Below the pieces are notes generated by a model. That model saw only the letters and a list, made by a program, of their open reading frames with translations. It was not told the origin of the DNA and searched no databases. The position numbers were made by a program, and so were the translations under genes. Positions 26,401 through 36,176 of a DNA stretch of 64,000 nt are shown here, one piece after another. Source of the DNA: Talpa occidentalis (lineage: Eukaryota > Chordata > Mammalia > Eulipotyphla > Talpidae); NCBI RefSeq assembly GCF_014898055.3, contig NW_023601754.1:47733013-47797012 (forward strand), read 5' to 3'. Every line of letters starts with the position of its first letter. Position 1 is the first letter of the stretch.

Positions 26401-29400
26401 CGCAACCCAGCGCTCAACCGCTGCGCCACCGGGGAGGCCCTGCAATGCCTTTTAAATTAAAAATGAATGCAAAATAAACTGCAGGATGAAAAAATGTCTA
26501 CATTTTAGACCCAGGTGGACTGCAGATCAGGCCCGTGTGTCTCCCTGGACTCTCCCTTGTCCCGGCCCCTCTCCCTGCTGGAGAGAGTGTCCTGTCCGTG
26601 TGGGGGCGGGTAGGGGTCAGAAAACAGAAGCTTGGGGTCCCGCAGGGAGAGGGGGTGGAGACACGGAGTTCTACAGCATGTCCGCAGCTGCCCCGCCCTT
26701 CTGCAGGGGAAGTGTCCTGTCTGCCGGGAGTGGCGCTGGGGGCCGTCGGGGGAGCTGGCGCTGTGTCCCTGCTCTTCCTGTCCTTCTGCATCGTCTGGGT
26801 CCTGTGAGTACCGCCCGAGGGTCGCGGACCAGGAGGGTCAAGGGCCTGAGGTGTCACAGGGACCGCTAGGGGGCGCTGCGGGTCCATTGCAAACTATTGG
26901 TCTCCGCTGTCCAGGCGGGTGCGCCCGCATTCCCAACACTGGGGCCTGGGTGGGACCACCCCTCTCCCACCTCAGTTGGCCCCTGAAGAGAGAACAGAAG
27001 AGGGGCCAGGCTGTCCACGCACACGAGCTGGTTAGTCTGCAAGGCTGTCTGGTCCTGTCCCTCAGAATGAGGTCGTGCAGGAAGAAAGCCGCCCGGCCAG
27101 CGGAGGGTGCCCAGGACGCAGGCTTGGAGGGTGCAAATGCTGTTGCCAGTCTAGTCTCTCAGGTGAGTGACCTGCATTTCGCCTGGACACCTCCCCCAGG
27201 ATGGCACCCTGGACTGCTCTGCTGAGGATGTCCGCCCCCTTCCCAACTTCCCAGGCTGGATTCCCACCTTCTGACAGCAGCCCAGCCCCTCATTCACAGC
27301 AGGGGCGAGGAGTCACTGCTCTGTCTACTCTTCATCTCCTGCAGTTAAAATCCCACCCCAGCGAGTCCATTTCCCTCTGGGTCGCAGCGGCCCCTCCTTC
27401 CATCATTGCCCAGGCCCAGGGCCTCTCTCTTGTCCCTGCCCCCGCCTGCCCCCCCTGACCAGGGCAGGTCTGGTCACTGTCCATTTCCCCTGCTTTGAGC
27501 AAGCGTTGCCCCACGGTCTGGGGCAGAGGATGCCACCCAGAAACGGCACATGGTAGACCATACAGCGTCTACTGCACTCGGGGGCTCTCAGGCCACCGGC
27601 AAACAAGGAGCAGGGACATTTCCGGACACTCTTCACAAACACCGGTGTGGGCGGGACTCCCCCTACGGCCTGTGGTTTCTCAGCCCCCACCCAGAATAAA
27701 CCCACTGCTCCGCGCTGCCCATACCCTGGCCTCCTAGAGCTTACCTCACAGGGCCAGGATGGGGGAGTGACTTGCTCTCTGTCACTCACCCCAGACATCA
27801 GATTTAAGGGGGCACCCAAAATCCAAGCAATGAAGGGTGCTTTGATGCACTGTTCAGAAAATCAAAACGAAAAAGCTACGATGAGATAAATAGCAAAAAC
27901 CTAAACCCCGACACAGCAGGCTGGAGCTGGCTCCAGGAACAGGCTGCGCTAAGTGGGGAGGTTGTCCAGGCAGGTGGCTTTCTCAGCAGAAAGCGAGAGA
28001 AGCAGAGAAGTCATTTTGAAAACATTCTTTCTGTCTTTGCTTCCAGATAAACCAGGAAAGCAAAATGATGATAAATTCTGGTTTGGCTACACATAAAATC
28101 TTTAAGCTCCAAAGAATGTTTCAACACACACCACTTTTCAAGTTTGCAATAGCGCTCCAATCGTCTAACTTTTCTGGAAAATACTGACCATTGAAATACA
28201 TAAAACATGTCTCTGGATACCAAAAAAATAACATTTTCCTTCTGCCTTGGTTTCTGGTTAGTTATAAATGGGCCGCTCACCCATCTGGGATTATTACATT
28301 GTTGAGATTTTGTGCTCTGTGTCTTGTGTTGTGTTGATGTGGGTATTAACTTCTTTATTTATTTTCTTATGTCTTTGCTAATTTGAGGATAGAATTTGAT
28401 TTGTCCCCTCAGGTGTAGACACATGGATTTTCAAAACCTTGCATGACAATATTGTTTTTTTTTTTTTTTTTACTGTTAAATACATACTTTATTGTACCCA
28501 CAGGCGATAAAATCCCAGAGCTACTGTTAGGCACGTAAATACAGACCCTGCTAAGTATTTAATATTGCATGACAATATTGTTGATCTCAATCAGCGGGGT
28601 TTGGGGCACACTGTTACCTTTTGAATTCTCACCCGAGCGCCACTCTCAGTTTCCGCTCCCTGCACCCAGCTGTTTTTAGTCATCAACCTCGACATGTTTA
28701 TTTGTGCCTCTGCATCTTCGCATGGGCTGTTCCTGCCTCCTAAAATGCAGTTCCATTTTGTCTTCACATATTCACTCTGCTCAGCCCTCAGGCTATGGGA
28801 TAGAAGCCACACTCTGTCTGCTTTTCTATTTAGATTGTGGCGTCCAGTGCTTGGTTTTCAGCAGCAGAGTAACCTGCATCACTCACTCACTTATTCATTC
28901 ATTCATTCATTCATTCATTCATTCATTCATTCATCCCTTCTGGAGGTGTCACCGAGCCCCTGCCCAGTGCTGGGGAGCCATGACAATTTTTTAATCATGG
29001 GCTCCTTGGAGTTTATTCTATGCAGAGGGATAAAAGCAAAGCCAGCAGACAAACAGCACACAAGTGAGCAATATGGAAAATAGCATAGAAAGTACAGCAC
29101 TCAGCGAAGTTAGCAATAACATAAGGTTTAGAAAACCAAAAAAATGTACAGATGAAAGACACGTGCTTTGGGGGAAACTCGGGGCACAGGGAGTAGACAG
29201 CTACAAGGTGATTGGGGAATTTCGGTTACTTGCTGTCTGTCGTGGTGAAGTCCACCCTCGTCACCATTTTTAATGATGATGGTCACCTCCTGGTGAGGTG
29301 GTTGTGGGGTGATATATCAGCAAGGGCCCGTGGGGCGCTCACTTTGGTGGGGAGGCTCACTCTCGGGGCACAGCCTATTGCAGGGAGGTGGGGCTGGGGA

Positions 29401-29677
29401 GATCCGTGGACACGTGGGGTGGTGGGTGGGGCGTCTCTGCCTTACCAGCCCCCACTGCCCCTCCATGATTCCTCCTTGGTCCCTCCCACAGGGTGTCCCG
29501 ATGAGGTCCAGGCTGGACGCCCTTGCTGAAAATCCTCCCCCGGTGGCCGCCCCCTCCTCAAGGCAGGAACTTGAGGTTCACTACGAGACCATCAGCTTCT
29601 CTGGAGTGAAGCCTCGGGACCCCCAGGTCCAGAAGACCAGCGACTGTGAGTACTCAGAGATCAGAGTGCGCAAGTGA
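23424..29677 (+). CDS. CD33-related SIGLEC receptor, copy A, intact (SIGLEC7/9-like)
   Basis: This is a type I sialic-acid-binding inhibitory receptor of leukocytes (family knowledge). Exons are 23424-23838, 24004-24282, 24467-24514, 25412-25669, 26707-26803, 27066-27162 and 29492-29677, all GT-AG and in phase, giving 459 residues. Order: signal peptide (about 1-17), V-set, C2-set 1, short linker, C2-set 2, transmembrane segment (GAVGGAGAVSLLFLSFCIVWVL) and tail. Arg117 in YFFRVERG is the conserved sialic-acid-contact arginine. The tail has an ITIM, VHYETI (Tyr429), and a distal CEYSEI (Tyr452). Signal peptide and V-set share one exon. Phrases such as GTLESG, PWACERGTPP and RSCRKKAARPA resemble human SIGLEC9 and SIGLEC7, and position next to CTU1 agrees. 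CD33-related SIGLECs duplicate and convert often, so one-to-one orthology is not claimed. Extra cysteines occur at residues 20 and 45. Confidence 0.92.
25060..25210 (+). repeat. (TG)n-rich imperfect repeat in SIGLEC copy A intron
   Basis: About 150 bases of GTGTG, GCGTG and GTGCAGG steps, with no long pure run, lie upstream of the second C2-set exon. Confidence 0.75.
25825..25950 (+). repeat. Minisatellite, unit of about 19 bp, in SIGLEC copy A intron
   Basis: The unit GAGGGCTGTGGGGTGGGG with small length changes repeats about six times just after the second C2-set exon. Confidence 0.85.
26113..26440 (-). repeat. SINE copy 8 in SIGLEC copy A intron
   Basis: Minus-strand copy with a long expanded tail (TTTA then TTTG repeats, 26140-26180). 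TGCAATGCCTTTTA flanks it at 26101 and 26441. Confidence 0.93.
28439..28582 (-). pseudogene. 5'-truncated retrocopy of an mRNA 3' end, with target-site duplication
   Basis: TTGCATGACAATATTGTT occurs at 28439-28456 and again at 28565-28582. Between the copies lie about 85 bases that, on the minus strand, contain ACAATAAAGTATG, a poly(A) signal, about 15-20 bases before an A-run of roughly 16. This is the signature of L1-mediated insertion of a processed transcript. The source mRNA was not recognised, and too little remains to show coding sequence. It lies in the last intron of SIGLEC copy A. Confidence 0.8.
28600..28870 (-). repeat. L2-like element, antisense
   Basis: GCATCTTCGCATGGGCTGTTC then CTGCCTCCTAAAATGCAG and TTTTGTCTTCACATATTC follow the order of an L2 3' region in reverse. 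The neighbouring segment 27.8-28.4 kb, also intronic, is AT-rich and unassigned. Confidence 0.5.
28875..28935 (+). repeat. (CATT)n microsatellite
   Basis: About eleven to twelve near-perfect ATTC repeats lie inside the last intron of SIGLEC copy A. Confidence 0.95.
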
Positions 29678-30399
29678 AGCTGCAGAGACCCGGCCCAGCC
29701 CAGAGGGACCCCATCCCTGTGGGGCAGAGAAGCCCAAGCGCCGTCAGGTTCTTGTGGAGCCCCCAGTGCCCGGATGCTGAGCTGCGAGGACGCGGGACAC
29801 GGCTTCGCGACCGCCCAGGGTGGAGTCAGCCCACACTCTGGGCCTTTGCTGAGTAACAGCCAGCCCCTGACACCCCAGGCCCTGCCTGGCTGCGCCTCAG
29901 TTTCCCAGCGCAGAGAGAGGTGGCGCTCAGCCTCGCAGAGGGGCCACTACCCAGGCAGGGTGAAGGCTTGGATGATGAGGCATTTTAGGGAGCCCAGGCC
30001 CCAGGTCTGGGTGGGGTGGGGAGGGCAGGACGTGAATGCCCAGTGGCCCCAACTCATTCGCATCATGTCTTACTTCATAGAGTCAGCCAGAGAGGACTCT
30101 TCTCCCGCCCTCCTTTTTTCTATGATAAATTTCACAATGACCAACAAATTTGCTTAGATGTTGGGACACTTCCATAAAGACAGAAAGTTCCAGAAACAGG
30201 AACTCCGCACTGCTTCAGCCTCACTGTGGTCAGAGCAGAAGACCCTCTGCGGGCTGGTGACTCGCAACCACTTCAGCAGCCGGTGGGAACAGGGGGAGGG
30301 AAATGAGCGAGAGGCTGTTAGCAGCTCATGTTTTCCCACAAGTTCTGGGGTTCCCGAGTGCACAGACACCCTCAAGCGGGGCGGACCCGCCCGTGCAGG

Positions 30400-31900
30400 C
30401 CTCTGGGCTGGGGAGCACGCACCGGCCGTGCTCCACGTGGTGTGGCCGCCTGGCTGTCCGGGCAGGCAGGGGCGCACCGGCGCGCGACACCCAGGCGTCC
30501 CTGCCGCTGCGCAGGGGTCGGGGTCCGGGCCTGGCGACGCTGAGGTGGGGCAGCGCTGATGACCCCGCGCCCGCCGCGTGCAGGACCCGGGCCTTGTAGC
30601 TCAGGCCTTGGGGGGGATGGGAGCGCGGTTCAACTAGGGCTCTGCTCTGCGGACGCGCCCCGCCTGCAGCCCTGGCCACCTATGCGCTGGGGTCCTGGTG
30701 TCTGTCCGCGGGGCCCCGGCGGGGTCTGCAGGAGCCCCAGGGCCGCCCCAGGGCCGCTGCGCCCTCGCCCTCGCCGCCTGGCCCTCCAGCTAGACCCGGG
30801 CGCCCAGCCCCGCCCTGGGGCCGCCTCCTCCCGGCGCCCCTCACCTCCTCGCGTGCCCGGCTGTGGCCTGCGGATCCCGGGTGGACGCTCCTGTGGCTCC
30901 GATCGCTCCGAGGGACACAGCGGCCAGGACGCCGTTGCGGGCTGTGGGACCGGGCGCGCGAGCGCTGGAGGGATGGGGGTCAGCGCCTCGCCCCACGCCG
31001 CGAGGGGGCGCCCGGGAGCGGGGGGTGGGGGGGTCGCCTCCACACCGTTCCCCGCGCTCTTTAATGTGCGTCCAGCGTTAGGGCCACGGTGAAGCGCCCA
31101 GCGGCAGGGGCCGGAGGCTCCCGAGGACGCCGCCGCCTTCCCCTGGCCACAGGGGCCGCGTGCCGCCGGGCTGCCCCGCCGGCGCCGGCCCCGCCCCGCT
31201 CCCCCAGGAGAGCGCAGCCTCCCCGCAGCCTCCCCGCTGCACCCCGGCGCGGGTCGGGGGGAGGGGCGCCGCCGACGGGAGCCCTAAGGTCCGCGGGGCG
31301 CCGCCTTCCCGCCCGCCCTGCTGGCGCTGCAGACCCTGTGCCGAGGAGCCCGGCCCTCCCGCTCGGCGGCCCCGCTCCGTGGCCCTGCGGGGCCCGCCCG
31401 GGGTGGGGGGGACAGCGGGGCGCCAGAGTGCGCACGAGCGCCCACGGAGAGCCGCCCAGGACCCCCTGGACCCCGCGGGTATCGGGGCGGGGCCTTCCTG
31501 CCGCGCGGACCCCGGCTTCCCCGCCGCCGGCGTCTGCCTGCCGCGGCCGGTTCCCATGTGCGCGCCCTGGGGTCCAGCCTGCGCGCCGGGCTCCCCGCCG
31601 CTCTGTCCCCCGCACTCCAGCCCCTGTCACTCCACGTTCACGATCACGACGCTTTTCTACTCATCCTCCCGCGGAGCGAGGCTGTAGTCTCGGCATAGAT
31701 TGTTTGCGGGGTGACAGGGCCCGAGCCAGGGGTCCCTGAAACTTGCTGGTGAAAGAGCGTGCATGAGAGGGGCCCCCTGAGGCGGGCGCCGCCTCCCGCA
31801 ACTCTCGGAGGGGGCGGCCGGGGGCGCCCTAAGCCGCGGGGAAACCCGGCCTGGCGGGGGCGGGGCTCAGCGGGGGGTGGGGGGGGAGCACAGAGTGCAG
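30400..31900. other. CpG-rich, GC-very-high segment without an assigned gene
   Basis: About 1.5 kb of dense CpG sequence lies downstream of SIGLEC copy A. Long open frames occur in most frames on both strands, as expected from composition, and none shows a known domain. It could be an orphan CpG island or the promoter of an unrecognised transcript. Confidence 0.55.
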
Positions 31901-32289
31901 GGGTTTTGGGGGGAGGGGGTGTGCGACGTGCCTCTCTTTCTGGTCTTACCCTGCACAGATGCCCGCAGGGAGCCGCCCCAGCCCCGGCTCACTGTGACTA
32001 CGGAGGGATTGGAAGAGGGTGTGTGCGCGTGCGCGTGCATTTTCCCCAAAAATGCAACGCTTTACGCGGGCCTCTGCTACGCCAGCGCTGTTCCCCCAGG
32101 CCAGGGGGCGCTGGGTGTGCTCGCGCGTCCCGCCCGCGGGCCCTGCCCTCGCCAAGGCACTCCACCCTCATGTTGGACTCTCCCCAGCCAGGGGAGAACT
32201 GGGATCCTCTATGTGACAGCCGAGGCCACTGAGGCCTGCAGGGACAAGGGCCAGGCCCTCCTGACCCCAGAGCCGCGTCCCCGTTATCA

Positions 32290-32294
32290 TGCTG

Positions 32295-32325
<31 letters not shown>

Positions 32326-32330
32326 GAGTA
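32290..32330 (+). repeat. (GAT)n trinucleotide repeat
   Basis: About twelve GAT units with one interruption. Confidence 0.9.
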
Positions 32331-32614
32331 CTGAGTCTCAGACCTGGACGGCCAGTCACACCAGGGTCCTGGGGCAGAGCACCCAGGTCAGGAGGCCCCA
32401 GGACCACCATGTCCCCGTAGAATCCAGGCCCTGTCCTCTCCGGCCCGCCACTCTGGGCACCACCTTGGAGCTCACAGAGCAGTCGGGTCCTACGGGCGCT
32501 GCCTGGACAACCTCTTCCCATCTGAAGCCACAGCAGCTGCAAAGGCCTCAGCCCCTCCGGCGGGCATCAGGGACCTTCTCACACACAGAGGTGAGCCGCC
32601 CCCTCTCCTGAAAG

Positions 32615-33039
32615 TGACACAGTTATAAAAAAACCCGTCTGTTAAACAGGCGTGAACAATTTGTCTTTTCCCCATTGCTTGCAATTTCCCCTTGTCTGGC
32701 AGGGCTGTCTGCAGGTAAGAAGCCTCCTGCATCTCAAGGAAGAGGGTGTGAAGCAAGCTGGTCCCTCCTGCAGACCCCGTCCCCCTTCCTGAGAGAAGAA
32801 AAAACGAGCTGGGGCTCCCCTGTCTCTGCTGACCCCGTCCCCCTCGCTTTGCACACCCTCGCCCATCCCCCCTTTTCCCTTTGTATAAAAACCCTGCGTC
32901 CTGCCCAGGAGCAGGACGGCTGTCTCTCAGACATGAGGCTGCTGCCTCCTCCTCTGTCCACAAATTTAACCACTTCCCTTTCCTCAAACTCCGTTTCCTT
33001 TTACTGGCTGAGGGAAATGGAGGCCGGAGTTCGCTCACA
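32615..33039 (+). repeat. Solo LTR immediately upstream of SIGLEC copy B
   Basis: It starts TGACACAGTT and ends CTCACA, and in reverse complement it is a diverged relative of the provirus LTRs at 35671 and 43035. Shared blocks include the start, AATTTGTCTTTTCCCC, and CTTTTACTGGCTGAGGGAAA near the end. A TATA box, TATAAAA, is at 32884-32890. The poly(A) signal position of the provirus (AAATAAAACC in sense) here reads AAATTTAACC. Flanking 4-mers are AAAG and GAAG, an imperfect duplication. The element is in the same orientation as the SIGLEC and ends about 350 bp before its ATG. Confidence 0.8.
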
Positions 33040-33624
33040 GAAGGAGCAGATGCCCCCCAAGGCCGGGTCATTTATCACCACCTCCTCCCTCCTCCGCACC
33101 CCACCATCTCTAACGCCTGCAGGTGCCCCCCTTCTGCCCACACCAGGGGGTGGCCCCTGGGGACCCCTACAGGGCCTGTGTCCCGCTGTGCAGGGAGCTG
33201 AGAGCTGCAGGCGGGTCCTCCTGCCCCACCAGCCCTCCGTGACATGGGAGGAGAAGTGTCTACGCAGGCCTGGCCTGGCGCACAGTGTGGGAAGCTCCTC
33301 CCTGTGGTCAGCTCATTTTGACCGCCCCATCTTGTGTCCATCGGGGCTTCCTCAGCCTGTGCCCCCAGATCCGCCACTCCCCGCGATGCTGCCACCGCTG
33401 CTGCTGCCCCTGCTGTGGGCAGGTGAGTGGAGGAGGGGAGGGCCCCGGGTGGGGGCTGCACTGACCCTCATCTCCCCACAGGGGCCCTGGCTCAGGATCA
33501 GAGATTCTGGTTGCGCCTGCAGGAGCGGGTGACGGTGCAGGAGGGCCAGTGCGTCCTCGTGCCCTGCGAAGTCTCCTACCCCAAGGAAGGTTACACTGAG
33601 CACAGCCCAGCCTATGGCTACTGA

Positions 33625-33909
<285 letters not shown>

Positions 33910-35397
33910 TGAGCGTCCCGGGCGAGGCTGGGAGGGGACCCATGCCTTCATCTTGTGAGGGACCAAAGATCTGCAGGGAAAGGACCCTGGTGGGCGGAGG
34001 CGGGTGGCCTGTCACAGGCTGCCCCTGGGGACACTCAGGTCCTGCTCCAGCCTGTGTCTGTCCCCCCAGCACTGACTCACAGGCCGGACATCCACCTCCA
34101 GGGGCCTCTCCAGCCTGGCCGGCCCAGGAACATCACCTGTGCAGCGCCCTGGGCCTGTGGCAGGAGGACACCCCCTGCCTTTTCCTGGAGGGGGGTCGTC
34201 CTCAGTGCCACGAGCACCGACTCCCCGGTGCTCACCCTCAGCCCGGGGCCCGAGCACCACGGCTCCAGCCTCACCTGCCGGGTGACCTTCCCCGCAGTGA
34301 ACGTGAGCACAGAGACCACCGTCCGGCTCAGCGTGGGCTGTGAGTGTGGGGCCCGGACGCCCGGCCTGACGGGTCCCCAGGGCAGCAGATGTAGGAAGGG
34401 AAGACACGGGGTCTGGGGTCTGGGCCCCGCAGATCCTGCCGGGAGGAGGGAAAGAGGCCCCTGGCTGTATCCTCCATGTCTCATGCTCCTGGGGGAAGGC
34501 CAGCTGACGGAGAACAATTCTGTCTGTCCAGGTGCGCCCCAGAACCTGACCATCCAGGTGATCAGGGAAGAAGGTTCAGGTACGGAGTGAGGTTCCATTT
34601 CTGGGATGTGGGGAAGTGGGGTCTGTCCCACCCTCAAATCAGAGCTGGGGTCTGACAACACACATGGGAGACAGGTCTTTGTCAGGAGGGGGTAGCAGAG
34701 GTGGGAACCCCCATGGGCTCTTCAGCTCACACATGGGCTCCCCTGTGCTGACCCTGCTCCCTGGGGTGTCCTATGCTCTGTCCCTTGTCGGATGATGTGC
34801 TTGTCCCTAGTTCCAGGCCTACATCCTCCTCCCCAATTCGGCCCTCATGCTCCTTATGATCTGTCCTCCTCTTTAGCATTTCTCTCCTGCTATAACTTAT
34901 TTTTCAAAATAATGACCATAAAATTGGCTTCAGTCAGCAGGGGCTGCAGAACACAATGCCATAGAGGGGGTGATCAAACCCCACAGGGTGACCCTGAGTG
35001 AGAGCCTGGACTTGACTTTCTCTCTCTCAGGACCTGAAGCCCTGGGCCACGGCTCCTCTCTCCGGGTACAGGAGGGCCAGTCCCTGCGCCTGGCCTGTGT
35101 GGTCCACAGCAGCCCTCCCGCCAGGATAACCTGGATATGGGGGACCCAGACCGTGAAGTCCTCTCCAAGCCGACACCCCATGGGTGTAGGAGGCGCGTGG
35201 GAGCACCCCCAGACCCTGGAGCTGGAGCAGGCCAGGGTGCACCTGGACGACTGTGGGAAACTCCTCTGCCGCGCTCAGAACCCTCTGGGCTCCCAGGAGG
35301 CCTCCCTGAGTCTCTCTGTGGAGAGTGAGTGAGCATTCCCGGGGCTTCTGCTGCCCAGAGAGGGGAGTGGCTGTCCTGATGCCTCCAAAACTCCCCA

Positions 35398-35450
35398 CAG
35401 CACCCCAGCTTCTGGAGCTGGACCCTCCCTGTGCTTCCTATGTCCTGGGC
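35398..35450 (+). pseudogene. Relic of a third C2-set exon in copy B
   Basis: After an acceptor-like CCCCACAG, the sequence reads APQLLELDPPC in one frame. This resembles the start of the third C2-set domain of SIGLEC5/10-type receptors (PQLLGPSC). Only the first part is recognisable and no matching donor is seen. Confidence 0.45.
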
Positions 35451-35670
35451 AAAAAGGGGGGGAGGGGCCTGCCCTGCGCCAGGGGGCACCGGCCTTCAGG
35501 GACTCCGTGGGTTCTTATGGGGGTGCTACAGGGCAGAGCCTGCCAACTTAGGGGCTGGGGGACAGTGAAGTGTCCTGGATGCTAAGTTTAAAACCCAAAC
35601 CCTCTTCCTTGCCCAGAAAGTGTGGGAGCTGAATGGAAAAGGGGAGTGGATGGGGCTGCCCTGGGACCCG

Positions 35671-36176
35671 TGTTACCAAATGCCGGCCTCAGTTTCCCTC
35701 AGCCAATAAAAGGAAACTAAGTTTGAGGAAAAGGAAAGCGGTTTTATTTGTCGACAAATGAGGAGGGAGGCAGACTCATGTCCGAAAAACCACCGTCCTG
35801 CTCTTTGGCAGCGGGCAGGGGTATTTATACAGGGGGAGATGGGTAGGCGTCCGCGAAGGGGAGGGGGAAGGGGTCCGCACAGAGACAAGTGGGCGCCAGC
35901 TCAACAGGGAGATGGATGGGTGTCAGCTCATTCATCTTAAGGGAAGGGGAAGGTGTCAAGGCACAGAGAGGGGTGATGGCCAACTTGTTTTCCTTAGGGT
36001 GAGGGGGAAGAGGGGGAAGGGTCTACAGGGAAACCGGTGGGCGCCAGCTTTTTTTTTTTTCTTCCCAAGGGGAGGGGAAGCTGCAACAAATGGGAAAGAC
36101 AAGTCATCAATCCCATTAATGCTAGATAAGGGGAATTGCAAAAAATGGGGGAAAGACAAACTTGTTAACTGTATCA
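35671..36176 (-). repeat. Provirus 3' LTR
   Basis: 506 bp, TGTTAC...GTATCA on the plus strand. It carries the promoter (TATA opposite 35820-35829) and AATAAA (opposite 35743-35748). Apart from homopolymer lengths and a few one-base differences it equals the other LTR, with one clear substitution, near the GGGAAACCGG/GGGAAACCTG site. Confidence 0.93.

Noticed and set aside
30559..31739. Several 180-220 codon frames in the CpG-rich block
   Set aside because: Open frames on both strands at once are expected at this GC content, and no domain is seen. The block is reported only as CpG-rich.
32290..32330. GAT repeat considered as part of a CRISPR-like or satellite array
   Set aside because: It is a simple trinucleotide run in a mammalian genome; no spacer structure exists.
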